DNA from: JBDGYE01 sp039584255
GTDB lineage: Bacteria; Gemmatimonadota; Gemmatimonadetes; Palauibacterales; Palauibacteraceae
Direction of reading: 5' to 3'
Assembly (NCBI GenBank): GCA_039584255.1
Contig: JBDGYE010000001.1
Coordinates: 10,309 to 74,308 of the forward strand
Length of the DNA: 64,000 nucleotides
The notes below the pieces were generated by a model. The model did no database searches and had not been told where the DNA came from. It was given only the letters and a program-made list of their open reading frames with translations. Below, one piece after another: positions 34,882 through 44,245 of the stretch. Position 1 is the first letter of the stretch, and the number at the start of each line of letters is the position of its first letter. A program made the position numbers and the translations under genes.

Positions 34882-37800
34882 GCCGCGCCATCGAGTGGAT
34901 GGCAGGCCACAAGGTGGCCGCGAACCTGCTGATGATCTTCATCCTCGCGGCCGGCTTCCTCAGCGTGTCCACCATCGTGACGGAGGTCTTTCCCGAATCC
35001 AGGCTGGACGCCGTCCAGGTCCGGGTCGAGTACCCGGGCGCATCGCCCGCGGAGGTGGAAGAGGGAGTCATCCAGCGCATCGAGGAGCGCGTGGAGTCGG
35101 TCGAGGGAATCAGTCAGATCACCTCGACGGCATCGGAAGGGGTGGGCGTCGTGTTCGTCGAGCTCAACCTGGGCGAGGACGTCACGCGTGCGCTGGACGA
35201 GATCAAGGCCGAGGTGGATCGCATCACGAGCTTCCCCTTGGATGCCGAGGAGCCGGAGGTCACGCAGGTCACGAACCGCACCCGGGTGATCGAGATCGCT
35301 GTGCACGGCGACGTTCCCGAACGGACGCTCAAGGAGCTGGCCAACCGGATGAAGGACGATCTCTCGACCCTGCCCGAGATCTCTTTCGTGCGCACCAGCG
35401 GCGTGAGGGACTACGAGATCTCCATCGAGGTGCCCAACGAGGTGCTTCGATCCTACGGGCTCAGCCTCGAGGACGTGGCCCGGGCCGTTCGAGCGGCGAG
35501 CCTCGACCTTCCCGGCGGCCGGGTAGACACGGCGGATGAGGAGATTCTGGTCCGTGTGGAGGGTCAGAACTACGACCGGGATGACTTCGCCGAGATCATC
35601 GTGCGAGGCGCCCGCGACGGGGCCACCCTGCGCCTCGACCAGATAGCCGATGTCAAGGACGGTTTCCAGGATGCCGACCTGATCAACCTCTATGACGGAC
35701 AGCCGGCGGCCTTCGTCCAGGTCTTCCGCACCGCCGATGAGCAGGTCCTGGAGATCGTCGATGTGGTGGAGCGCTACCTTGACCAGGACCTCGAGCCGAC
35801 CCTTCCCCGCGGCATCGAGGTGGCGATCTGGCAGAACGACGCGGAGCTGCTCGACAGCCGCCTCAGCCTGCTACGCAAGAACGGAATCATCGGCCTCGTA
35901 CTGGTGCTCATAGCCCTTACCCTCTTTCTGGACCTCCGACTTTCGTCGTGGGTCGCGGTGGGAATCGCCCTCTCCTTCATCGGCACCTTCGCGGTGATGC
36001 CGTGGCTGGGGGTCTCCATCAACATGATGTCGCTGTTCGGGCTCATCCTCGCCATCGGGATCGTGGTCGACGACGCGATCGTCGTGGGCGAGAACATCTA
36101 CAAGGAGCGTGAGCGGGGAACGGGTCCCCTCCAGGCGGCGATCAAGGGCACCCAGCGTGTCTCCGTTCCGGTCACCTTCGCCGTCCTCACCACGGTGGCG
36201 GCGTTCACCCCCCTGCTGTTCATTCCCGGGTTCATCGGGAAGTTCCTGAAGTTCATCCCCATGGTCGTGATCGCGGTGCTGCTGTTCTCTCTGATCGAAT
36301 CGCTGTTCATCCTGCCGCACCACCTGTCGCACCTGCCGGAGGGAGCCCACGCACGGCTTCCCGGCTGGCTGTGGCCGGTGGAGCGCGTCCAGGAAGCGGT
36401 TCAGAGCGGCCTGCGGCGCTTCATCGACGGTCCGCTGGATCGGACGGTGCGCTTCGCCACCGAGCACTATGGCTTGGTCCTCGCGGGCTCTGTGTCGGTC
36501 GTGCTCATCACGCTCGGGGTCGTCGCGGGACGGTACCTCAGCTTTAGCTTCCTGCCCCGCATCGAAGGAGACCAGGTCATCGCGCAGGTGGAGATGCCTC
36601 AGGGCACGCCGACAGAGCGTACCCGGGACGTGGCGGCCTATCTGGAGCGGCTCGGCCGGCAGGTGGCCGACTCCTTCCAGTCCGAGCTGAGCGACGATCA
36701 CCCGCCGCTTATCGAGGCGGTACACGTGAGCGTCGGCAGCTACCCCTCGGCCGAGGTGGGCCCGGGGGCGGGATTGCTCCCCGCCTTCATCGAGTCCCAC
36801 AAGGCCGAGGTCGTCTTTCGTCTTCTCGAGGCGGAGAACCGCCAGATCAGCTCGACCGAGTTCGAGAAGGCGTGGCGCGCAGCCGCAGGCGATCTGCCCG
36901 GACCGCGCAGCCTCACCTTCTCGGCGCAGCTCATAGACCTTGGCGCGCCGGTTCAGGTGGAGATCTCTCACCCCGACACCGCGGTGCTCACGCGGGCGGT
37001 CGGTGAGGTTCAGTCGGAGCTTCGGGCCTACGCAGGTGTGTTCGACGTGCGCAACGACCAGGAGATCGGGAAGCGCGAGGTCGAGCTGCGACTGAAGCCA
37101 CGCGCCAGGACACTTGGCGTCACGCTGGACGACCTCGGGCGACAGGTCCGGGCGGCCTTTTTCGGCGCCGAGGCGCTGCGCATCCAGCGCGGGCGGGAGG
37201 AGGTCCGGGTCTACGTTCGCCTGCCGGAAGACGAGCGGAACACGCTCGCCGACATCCGGCGGTACCGGATCGTCACGCCCTCCGGGGCGGCGATCCCCTT
37301 GTCGGAGGCGGCCGACGTCTCCTTCGGAAGCGCGCCTTCCACGATCCGGCGAGTGAACGGCCGCCGGATCGTAACGGTCATGGCCGAAGTGGACCGCTCC
37401 GTGATCACGGGCCAGGAAGCGAACACCGAGCTCACCGGGTCGATCCTGCCTGAGGCGCAGGCACGCTATCCGGCCCTGCGCTACGGCTTCGGCGGCGAGC
37501 AGCGCGAGCAGGCCAGGGCACTCGGCGGAATGATGCGGGGGTTCCTGCTGGCCGTGTTCGTCATCTATGCCCTGCTGGCGATCCCCTTCCGATCCTATGT
37601 GGAGCCGCTGATCATCATGGCGGCGGTTCCATTCGGCTTCGTGGGCGCGGTGGTCGGTCACCTGGTGATGGGGCTGGAGCTTGGGATGCTGAGCCTGTTC
37701 GGGCTGGTCGGACTGAGCGGCGTGGTGGTGAACGACTCCCTGGTGCTGCTCGACTTCGTCAACGCGGAACACCGGAGCGGCAAGCCCCTGCCGGAAGCGA

Positions 37801-38069
37801 TCCTGACCGCCGCGAAGATTCGCTTCCGGCCCATCCTTCTCACCTCGCTGACGACCTTCCTCGGAGTCTTTCCGCTGATCATCGAGCGCAGCCTGCAGGC
37901 CAGGTTCCTGGTACCGATGGCGGTGAGCCTGGGCGTCGGTATCCTCTTTGCCACCGCGATCATCATGGTGCTTGTACCGGCGCTGACCATGCTGCAGCAT
38001 CGGGTCACGGAAAGGGTTCGCGAGTGGCGCGGGCGTCGGGTCCCGGCCCCGGAGCCGGGAGCGGCGTAG
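34878..38069 (+). CDS. RND-family efflux permease
   Basis: A 1063-residue inner-membrane proton antiporter with 12 helices and two large periplasmic loops. The proton-relay pair Asp398-Asp399 is in GIVVDDAIVVGENIY (TM4). In TM10 the position of the AcrB relay lysine reads GVVVNDSLVLLDFVN, so Asn952 replaces Lys; this variant is common outside the classic AcrB clade. Starts at GTG 34878 overlapping the adaptor. Drug, metal or lipid substrate cannot be told; the start SRAIEWMAGHKVAANLLMI fits the hydrophobe/amphiphile group. Confidence 0.94.
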   Translation: MSRAIEWMAGHKVAANLLMIFILAAGFLSVSTIVTEVFPESRLDAVQVRVEYPGASPAEVEEGVIQRIEERVESVEGISQITSTASEGVGVVFVELNLGEDVTRALDEIKAEVDRITSFPLDAEEPEVTQVTNRTRVIEIAVHGDVPERTLKELANRMKDDLSTLPEISFVRTSGVRDYEISIEVPNEVLRSYGLSLEDVARAVRAASLDLPGGRVDTADEEILVRVEGQNYDRDDFAEIIVRGARDGATLRLDQIADVKDGFQDADLINLYDGQPAAFVQVFRTADEQVLEIVDVVERYLDQDLEPTLPRGIEVAIWQNDAELLDSRLSLLRKNGIIGLVLVLIALTLFLDLRLSSWVAVGIALSFIGTFAVMPWLGVSINMMSLFGLILAIGIVVDDAIVVGENIYKERERGTGPLQAAIKGTQRVSVPVTFAVLTTVAAFTPLLFIPGFIGKFLKFIPMVVIAVLLFSLIESLFILPHHLSHLPEGAHARLPGWLWPVERVQEAVQSGLRRFIDGPLDRTVRFATEHYGLVLAGSVSVVLITLGVVAGRYLSFSFLPRIEGDQVIAQVEMPQGTPTERTRDVAAYLERLGRQVADSFQSELSDDHPPLIEAVHVSVGSYPSAEVGPGAGLLPAFIESHKAEVVFRLLEAENRQISSTEFEKAWRAAAGDLPGPRSLTFSAQLIDLGAPVQVEISHPDTAVLTRAVGEVQSELRAYAGVFDVRNDQEIGKREVELRLKPRARTLGVTLDDLGRQVRAAFFGAEALRIQRGREEVRVYVRLPEDERNTLADIRRYRIVTPSGAAIPLSEAADVSFGSAPSTIRRVNGRRIVTVMAEVDRSVITGQEANTELTGSILPEAQARYPALRYGFGGEQREQARALGGMMRGFLLAVFVIYALLAIPFRSYVEPLIIMAAVPFGFVGAVVGHLVMGLELGMLSLFGLVGLSGVVVNDSLVLLDFVNAEHRSGKPLPEAILTAAKIRFRPILLTSLTTFLGVFPLIIERSLQARFLVPMAVSLGVGILFATAIIMVLVPALTMLQHRVTERVREWRGRRVPAPEPGAA

Positions 38070-38235
38070 TCGCGGGACCCCTCCAGCGCTCGAGTCCAAC
38101 CGCCGGTCGGGCCGCACTGACGCGCAAGAGCACTGAGCGGCGCCCTGGCCGCCATCGGGCAGACGTTTGCCTATCCCCTTACATTGCCCCTCGCAAATCT
38201 CGAACGGCGAACCTCCTGGAGTGGAGCGACGAAGC

Positions 38236-38805
38236 ATGCCTCCGACGTCGAAGCGGCTTCACAGGGAAGACTGGCTCAACCACGCTCTGGAGACGCTGGA
38301 CAAACAGGGCGTCGAAGGCCTGTATGTAGAGCCGTTAGCCCGCTCGCTGGGCGTGACTCCGGGCAGCTTCTACTGGCACTTCGAGGACCGCCAGGCCATG
38401 CTCGACGCGGTGGCGGACCACGTCTCTCGATACATGCTGGAGGCGATGAGTCGGAGCGCCGAGAGCACCGAGGGAAGCCCGGCCAACCGCCTCCTGTCGC
38501 TGATGGAAGAGATCTCCCTTCAGGACCGTGGACGCTACGAGAAGGCCGTCCGGGGCTGGGCCTCGACCGACCCCAAGATCATGAAGATCGTGAAGGAGGT
38601 CGATCAGAAGCGACTTGGATACATGACCCGGGCGTTCGAAGAGATCGGCTTCGAGAGAGAGGAGGCCGAATGCCGCGGTATGGCCATGATGTTCTGCCAC
38701 ATGGGCGCGGCGACTTTCTCGCTCAGGAGGACGAAAGAAGAACGGCTGAGGTTCGCCCGCGACGTCCACGTGCTGCTCACCTCGGGGGCGCCCGGCCACA
38801 CTTAG
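38236..38805 (+). CDS. TetR/AcrR-family transcriptional regulator
   Basis: A 189-residue repressor with HTH DWLNHALETLDKQGVEGLYV then LGVTPGSFYWHFEDRQAML, and a helical C-terminal domain. Start at ATG 38236 after GGAG. It follows the pump gene by 166 bp and is convergent with the MATE exporter, so the efflux operon is bracketed by two TetR genes. Closest in feel to the TetR at 14664 (shared SGFYWHF/GSFYWHF recognition helix). Target unknown. Confidence 0.88.
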   Translation: MPPTSKRLHREDWLNHALETLDKQGVEGLYVEPLARSLGVTPGSFYWHFEDRQAMLDAVADHVSRYMLEAMSRSAESTEGSPANRLLSLMEEISLQDRGRYEKAVRGWASTDPKIMKIVKEVDQKRLGYMTRAFEEIGFEREEAECRGMAMMFCHMGAATFSLRRTKEERLRFARDVHVLLTSGAPGHT

Positions 38806-38820
38806 CCACGTCCTCGACTC

Positions 38821-40251
38821 CTAGACCTCCTTCTCCTTCCACCGCCCGCGCCGGAAGAGGTAGACTCCCAGAACCGCCGACAGCGAGTACGACACCGCGA
38901 TCGCCCAGTACACTCCCTCCGGCCCGATCCCGCTCTCCCGCGACAGCACCCAGGCCAGCGGAATCTGGAACAGCCAGAAGCAGAAGAAGTTGACCCACGT
39001 CGGCGTCGCCGTGTCTCCCGCCCCGTTGAAGGCCTGCAGCATCACCATTCCCCATGCGTAGAAGACGTATCCGTAGCTGATGATCCGAAGTGCGCTCGTG
39101 CCTACGGCGTGGGTCTCGGGGTCGGACGTGAAGACTCCGACGATGGAGTCGGCGAACAGCACGAAGATCACGGTCACCACGGCCATGAACAGCATGTTCC
39201 ATCCGCCGGTGACCCATACTGAGCGCTCGGCACGATCGGGCTTCTTCGCCCCCAGGTTCTGGCCGACCAGCGTGGCGGCGGCGTTGGAGAGTCCCCACGA
39301 AGGCAGGATGATGAAGATCACCACCCTGATCGCGATGACGTATCCGGCCAGGACGACGCTGCCGAAGGTTGCCAGGATGCGGATCAGTCCGACGTAGCTG
39401 GCCGTGGCGATGATCATCTGGCCGACACCGCCCGCCGAGACCCGGAGCAGCCGCCCGATCACGGACGGATCAAGGCGGACGTCCGCGCGACCGATCCGGA
39501 GTCGTCTCCCCCTCGAGAATCCCCAGAACTGGTAGAGCACTCCCGTGCTGCGACCGATCGTCGTGGCCACCGCGGCTCCCGTCAGCCCGAGCTCGGGGAA
39601 GGGCCCGATCCCGAGTATCAGCAGCGGATCGAGCACGACGTTGATCCCGTTGGCCAGCCACACGGAGCGCATGGCCATCGCCGCGTCTCCCGCACCGCGG
39701 TAGATGGCGTTGTTCAGGAACAGCAGCAGGATCGCGATCATGCCGCCGTACAGGATCCGCGTGTAGGTTGTCCCTTCCGCGACGGTGGCCTCGTCTGCCC
39801 CCATGAGCCGCAGCAGGTCCGGGGCCCAGATGATGCCGGCCACCCCGAAGATCACCGAGAGAACCACGCCCACGGCGATGGCCTGCACCGCCGTGCGGGC
39901 CGCCGCACGCTCGTCCTTCTCGCCGACTCGTCGCGCGACCAGCGCCGTTGTCGACATGCTGAGTCCGACGGCGATCGCGTAGATGATCTCGAGCACCGAC
40001 TCCGTGAGGCCGACGGCCGCCAGCGCCTCCGCCCCCAGCCGGGCCACGAAGAAGGCGTCCACGACCGCGAACAGCGACTCGCCCGCCATCTCCAGCACCA
40101 TCGGGATGGCCAGCAGAGCCACCGCCCGGTTCAGGCTTCCGGTGGTGAAGTCCTGTTCCGTGCCGGCCAGCGACTCGCGCACGGAGCTCCAGAGACCCCG
40201 GCCGGGGCCGTCGGATGCGCCGCTGTCATGGTGGGAGCGCTGCTCGCTCAT
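38821..40251 (-). CDS. MATE-family multidrug efflux protein
   Basis: A 476-residue 12-helix sodium- or proton-coupled exporter. Typical pieces are LNRAVALLAIPMVLEMAGES, VDAFFVARLGAEALAAVGL, GAGDAAMAMR, GLTGAAVATTIGR and FNGAGDTATPTWVNF, with two MATE half-repeats. The first 20 residues are hydrophilic. Start at ATG 40251 with AGGAG very close. The gap 40252-40509 to the next gene upstream shows no supported feature. Confidence 0.92.
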   Translation of the reverse strand: MSEQRSHHDSGASDGPGRGLWSSVRESLAGTEQDFTTGSLNRAVALLAIPMVLEMAGESLFAVVDAFFVARLGAEALAAVGLTESVLEIIYAIAVGLSMSTTALVARRVGEKDERAAARTAVQAIAVGVVLSVIFGVAGIIWAPDLLRLMGADEATVAEGTTYTRILYGGMIAILLLFLNNAIYRGAGDAAMAMRSVWLANGINVVLDPLLILGIGPFPELGLTGAAVATTIGRSTGVLYQFWGFSRGRRLRIGRADVRLDPSVIGRLLRVSAGGVGQMIIATASYVGLIRILATFGSVVLAGYVIAIRVVIFIILPSWGLSNAAATLVGQNLGAKKPDRAERSVWVTGGWNMLFMAVVTVIFVLFADSIVGVFTSDPETHAVGTSALRIISYGYVFYAWGMVMLQAFNGAGDTATPTWVNFFCFWLFQIPLAWVLSRESGIGPEGVYWAIAVSYSLSAVLGVYLFRRGRWKEKEV

Positions 40252-40509
40252 GACTCCTGCTCGATGCCCGCTTCCGTCGTGCACCCCGTTTCTCCGGATG
40301 CACGAGTGCTCCACCTGCGTTCGGGAAGACCCACGCTTCGCGCCCGGGAGAACGGACGCGCTCCGGCGATCGGGCGACGAGCTGCCGCCGGCGACGGGAC
40401 ACGCGGGATGTCGGACGAGCGTTCGCGAGAGCCCGGAACAGATCCCGCCAGCCAGTCGTCGAGCCCGGCGGTCAGGTGTTCGGCCGGGATCGGAAGCCCG
40501 GTGCCGGTT

Positions 40510-41085
40510 CTACCTGCCCTTGCCCACGATCAACCGGAACTGCCACGAGCGGTTCTTGAACGTCGAGTTCTCCAGAACGTCCGACAGGCCCAGGGAGTAG
40601 CGGATGTCGACTCCGATGAGCGTCCCTCCGCTTGTCCAGCGCGCGAAGGTGAAACCGAGCGGCAGGGCCCATTCGGTGCTCTTGGCACGGTCGCAGTCGA
40701 CGGACCCGCTCGCGCTGCACGCCACGTTGAACCCGATCCCTATGCCGGCGTATGCCCGGCCGCGCCATACTCCGTCGGCCAGCGTACCGACGCCACCGAT
40801 AAGCAGAGGCAGCTCTATGTAATCCAGGCGCGTGTTGTCGCCGCCCTTCTGAACCCAGTTGGCTTCCAGCGCGACTACCGAGTTCCGGCTGGTGCGGATT
40901 CCACCCTGGAGCCCCGCGGTTCCTCCCCAGCGGCTGCTGGTGCTGAAACCGCCTCCGGCCAGGTCTCCCACCGTCGCGCCGCCGCTGAGCGCAATGAACT
41001 TGTTCCCGCGCTGCTGCGCGAGCAGGGGATTGGCGGCCCCCAGGAAGAGACAGGCTACGAACAGCAGCGCTGCGAGATTCCTCAT
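40510..41085 (-). CDS. PorT-type outer-membrane beta-barrel protein (paralog 3)
   Basis: A 191-residue barrel with signal RNLAALLFVACLFLGAANPLLAQ. It shares LEANWVQKGGDN, YIELPLLIGG, GFNVAC..VDCD and terminal NRSWQFRLI with paralog 1 at 8170, including the two loop cysteines, so these two are close relatives. It lies divergent from the PhoD-like phosphatase with a 150-bp gap that must hold both promoters. Function unknown. Confidence 0.83.
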   Translation of the reverse strand: MRNLAALLFVACLFLGAANPLLAQQRGNKFIALSGGATVGDLAGGGFSTSSRWGGTAGLQGGIRTSRNSVVALEANWVQKGGDNTRLDYIELPLLIGGVGTLADGVWRGRAYAGIGIGFNVACSASGSVDCDRAKSTEWALPLGFTFARWTSGGTLIGVDIRYSLGLSDVLENSTFKNRSWQFRLIVGKGR

Positions 41086-41235
41086 GTTCTGCTCCTAATC
41101 CGGTTGACCGACGGGCCGGGCGAACGATGGCCGCTGAAGCTATGGGCCTTCCCCGAACGCCGCTATCTTGCTTCAACACACGGCCGGCATGGGGCCGCCC
41201 TCGAACCCTCGCAGCATTGCCACCGGAAGGTAGAA

Positions 41236-42570
41236 ATGCGAAGACAGCTCGCCGCAGCGATACCCATGGTTCTCCTGTGCTCCAGCCCTCTCCTCGGCCA
41301 GGCCGAGCTTCTCCAGTCGGGCCCCATGGTGGGCTACTCGGAGATGTTCGAGGCGCTGCTGTGGGCGCAGACGAAAGGGGCCGCCGAGGTGAAGTTCGTC
41401 TACTGGAGTGAGGCCGACCCCTCCACGCGGTATCAGACGGAGAACATCCGCACGAAGGCCGACCAGGCCTTCATCGCCAAGACGGTCGTCGGAAGACTGG
41501 AGCCGGGCCAGCGGTACGGATACGAGCTCCACATCAACGGGCAGCCGGTCGAGCGGCCGTATCCTCTGCGCTTTCAGACGCAGCACCTCTGGCAGTGGCG
41601 CACCGATCCGCCCGACTTCCGGTTCGTCATCGGAAGCTGCTTCTACGTGAACGATCCCCCGTACGATAGGCCGGGTGAGCCGTATGGAGGAGGCTTCGAA
41701 ATCCTCGACGCCATCCTCGACAAGAACCCCGACGCCATGATCTGGATGGGCGACGATGTCTACCTGCGCGAGTCAGACTGGTATACGCGGACCGGGATGT
41801 TCTACCGCTACACCCACACCCGGTCCTATCCCGGGCTGCAGCCGCTGCTGGGCTCGGTACACCACTACGCCATCTGGGACGACCACGATTACGGTCCCGA
41901 CAACAGCGACTGGACGTGGAGGGAAAAGCGGACCGCACTCGAGACGTTCGACCTCTTCTGGGGCAACCCCGAGGTGGGGACTCCGGAATTCGGCGGCATC
42001 ACCACGATGTTCGAGTGGGGCGACGTGCAGTTCTTCCTGACCGACAACCGTTGGCACCGGTCGCCCGAGCATCGACGCGAGCCCGGGCGCACGATGCTAG
42101 GCCGCGAGCAGCTGGACTGGCTGATCGACGCGCTCCGGAGCAGCCGTGCCACCTTCAAGATCGTGGTCGTCGGCAGCCAGGTGCTGAACCCGGTCCCGGG
42201 CTGGGAGGCCTACGCCACCTTCCCGGAGGAGCGGGCCGAGCTGCTGCGCCGGATCCAGGACAACGACATACGCGGGGTATTCTTCATCACCGGTGACGTC
42301 CACTACACGGTACTGACCAAGCTCGACCGCTGGGGCACGTATCCCTTCTACGACATGACGGTTTCGCCGTTTACGGCAGGCCCGGCCGACTTCGATCCGG
42401 ACGGGTACGACAACTATCTCGCCGTGCCCGGGACCTTCTACCAGGACCGCAATTTTGCCACGCTGGACTTCGCCGGCCCCCGGGAGGACCGGTCGATGAC
42501 GATCAAGGTGTACGACACAGCGGGCCGCGAGCTGTGGAACCGAACGGTGAAGGCGGTTGAGCTGCGGTAA
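41236..42570 (+). CDS. PhoD-like alkaline phosphatase / phosphodiesterase
   Basis: A 444-residue exported metallophosphatase. A signal peptide (LAAAIPMVLLCSSPLLGQ) is followed by an N-terminal Ig-like domain (to ~residue 110) and the PhoD core: FVIGSCFYVND, IWMGDDVYLRE, AIWDDHDYGPDN, LTDNRWHRSP, VVVGSQVLNP and FFITGDVHYT. These match the Fe/Ca phosphodiesterase/phosphomonoesterase family. GGAAGG 5 nt before ATG 41236 fixes the start. It acts in the periplasm or outside, probably on organic phosphate esters. Confidence 0.9.
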   Translation: MRRQLAAAIPMVLLCSSPLLGQAELLQSGPMVGYSEMFEALLWAQTKGAAEVKFVYWSEADPSTRYQTENIRTKADQAFIAKTVVGRLEPGQRYGYELHINGQPVERPYPLRFQTQHLWQWRTDPPDFRFVIGSCFYVNDPPYDRPGEPYGGGFEILDAILDKNPDAMIWMGDDVYLRESDWYTRTGMFYRYTHTRSYPGLQPLLGSVHHYAIWDDHDYGPDNSDWTWREKRTALETFDLFWGNPEVGTPEFGGITTMFEWGDVQFFLTDNRWHRSPEHRREPGRTMLGREQLDWLIDALRSSRATFKIVVVGSQVLNPVPGWEAYATFPEERAELLRRIQDNDIRGVFFITGDVHYTVLTKLDRWGTYPFYDMTVSPFTAGPADFDPDGYDNYLAVPGTFYQDRNFATLDFAGPREDRSMTIKVYDTAGRELWNRTVKAVELR

Positions 42571-42913
42571 TGGGGCCGGCGCCGCCTGCCCGGTCCCGAA
42601 TCCTAGACACCGGTGAGCGAGCCGACGGCCAGGAGCCGGAAAGGAAGGACCCCGGGCGGACGCGGTTCGCATCCGCCCGGGGAAAACAAGCGCCAGAGAG
42701 GCAGACTGACGCTTGTCGGAGCGAGGGTCTGCGCGGACTCCCCCTAGATTGCCCACGCTGTCGGCGGCAATTAGCGGGGCCGCGGAACGACCCTCCTCGC
42801 ACCGCAGGAGCGGGCACCCTCTTCCACAGGGCACCCTACGGCCGAATCATAACGGCACACTTTCTCTGTGGTCAATAGGGCCGCCTATGGAGTAAGCCGG
42901 CCGCGCCCCGCGG
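42571..42913. other. 343-bp convergent intergenic region
   Basis: Between the PhoD-like gene (plus) and a GNAT gene (minus). It contains one strong hairpin (42650-42682), then GC-rich sequence without a supported ORF; the last 100 bp are somewhat richer in A/T. Nothing else recognised. Confidence 0.6.
42650..42682. terminator. Bidirectional terminator-like hairpin
   Basis: An 11-bp perfect stem CCCCGGGCGGA / TCCGCCCGGGG with an 11-nt loop, placed 80 nt after the PhoD-like stop. AAAA follows on the plus strand and TCCTTCCTTT on the minus strand. The core GGGCGGACGC/GCATCCGCCC is shared with the hairpins at 21371 and 22364. Confidence 0.65.
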
Positions 42914-43513
42914 TCAGGAGGCTCCGGGCTCGCGCAGCATCCCCCATACCTCAGGCCCACCGTCCACCGCGAGCTCGTCCTCGACCTCGAAGCCGAGGCG
43001 CCGGTAGAAGCGCAGGTTGTCGGCTACGCTTGTCTCCAGGTAGATGAGGTAGCCCGCGGAGTCGCACACGCTCATCACGGGCCGCAGGAGTGCCGTTCCG
43101 ATTCCGCTTCGCTGGCGTTCGGGATCTACTCCGAGGACCGGCAGGTAGTAGTGAGCCTGTGTGGGACGCGCGGCGTTGAGCTGGCCGATCTGACGCCGCA
43201 CCGTATCGGTTCGCGACCCGAACATGCGCCGCATTTGCAGCGGGAGAATCAGCTGCGTGAACGGCCCGCCGTACGGAAGGTCGGGAATCGTCCACAGCGA
43301 GGCACCGGCCCGGTCCTCCGTGGTATAGGCCTCTCCGTCCCGTGAGTGAACCCGAAGCAACAGACGGAAGAACTGCCGGCCGTGCAGGAGCCATTCCTCG
43401 TCTCCGCCGAACATCCACCGGTAGAGGGGGTCGTTGCGAAACGCCTCCGCAAGAACCGCGGCCAGGGGACCGATGTCCCGCCACGACACGGGCCTGACTC
43501 CGAGCTCGCTCAC
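42914..43513 (-). CDS. GNAT-family N-acetyltransferase
   Basis: A 199-residue acetyl-CoA-dependent transferase. The acetyl-CoA loop is in YYLPVLGVDPERQRSGIGTA, preceded by a helix-rich N-terminus and followed by VCDSAGYLIYLETSVADN and FYRRLGFEVEDE. Start assigned to GTG 43513, overlapping the stop of the upstream hydrolase (GTGA). Substrate unknown; this subgroup includes many small-molecule acetyltransferases. Confidence 0.88.
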   Translation of the reverse strand: MSELGVRPVSWRDIGPLAAVLAEAFRNDPLYRWMFGGDEEWLLHGRQFFRLLLRVHSRDGEAYTTEDRAGASLWTIPDLPYGGPFTQLILPLQMRRMFGSRTDTVRRQIGQLNAARPTQAHYYLPVLGVDPERQRSGIGTALLRPVMSVCDSAGYLIYLETSVADNLRFYRRLGFEVEDELAVDGGPEVWGMLREPGAS

Positions 43514-44172
43514 AACCCCAGCCGCTCCGCCCACGCCGACATGGCAACGGCGAGCTCGGCGATCACCTCGTCGTACGAGCGACCGGCTCGCTTCGGAACC
43601 TTGAAGGAATGATCGCCGTCGTCGACTACGTGCAGCGTCGCGCGCTCGCCCAGCCCCTCGCACACCTCGCCGATGAGACCGACATCGGCCAGCCGGTCGC
43701 GGGTGCCCTGCAGGAACAGCATCGGTACGTCCACGCTCTTGAGATGATCGGCCCGGCCCGCCGACTTCTCTCCTGGCCTGTGCAGCGGGAAACCGAAGAA
43801 GACGATGCCCCGAACTCCCCGCAACGCCCCCTCCGAGGCGGCGGTCGAGGTCATCCGGCCACCCATGGACTTGCCACCGGCTACGAGGGGCAGATCTGAA
43901 GCGGCATCTCCGGCCGTTGCGACGGCCGAGCGCACCGTCTCGACGAGCACCGGCGCCCGATCCGGCGCCCGGCGATCGGCCTCCGTGTATGGGAAGTTGT
44001 AGCGCAGCATGCCGATCCGATGTCTCGCCAGATGACGGGCAACGGACTCGTGGAAGAGGTGCCGCATGTCCGCGCCCGCGCCGTGCCCGTACACCACGAG
44101 GCAGCGTGCATCGGAAGGGCGAGTCAGCAGCGCGGAGACCTCGCCGGAGCTCGGTCCGGCGAGGAAGCGCAT
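43510..44172 (-). CDS. Alpha/beta-hydrolase (KANL3/Tex30-like dienelactone-hydrolase fold)
   Basis: A 220-residue cytoplasmic hydrolase: VYGHGAGADMRHLFHES near the oxyanion region, nucleophile elbow GGKSMGGRM, then FLQGTRDRLAD (acid) and VDDGDHSFKVPKRAGRS (His). These match the KANL3/Tex30 group of small hydrolases. ATG 44172 has no visible ribosome site; a GAGG lies 31 nt upstream in front of an ATC, so the start is uncertain. It overlaps the GNAT gene and follows the metallophosphoesterase by 73 nt. Confidence 0.85.
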   Translation of the reverse strand: MRFLAGPSSGEVSALLTRPSDARCLVVYGHGAGADMRHLFHESVARHLARHRIGMLRYNFPYTEADRRAPDRAPVLVETVRSAVATAGDAASDLPLVAGGKSMGGRMTSTAASEGALRGVRGIVFFGFPLHRPGEKSAGRADHLKSVDVPMLFLQGTRDRLADVGLIGEVCEGLGERATLHVVDDGDHSFKVPKRAGRSYDEVIAELAVAMSAWAERLGL

Positions 44173-44245
44173 TTCGGTCGTGGTCGTGTCGGTCTCGATT
44201 CGGCTACCTCGCGTTAGATCAGGTTTGCCCGAAATAGGCTGCAAT

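Noticed and set aside
35871..38237. 788-codon minus-strand frame
   Set aside because: Antisense to the RND permease; charged, low-complexity shadow.
44172..44206. Possible second ATC start for the alpha/beta-hydrolase
   Set aside because: Only a partial GAGG precedes it, so the evidence is much weaker than for the cardiolipin synthase.
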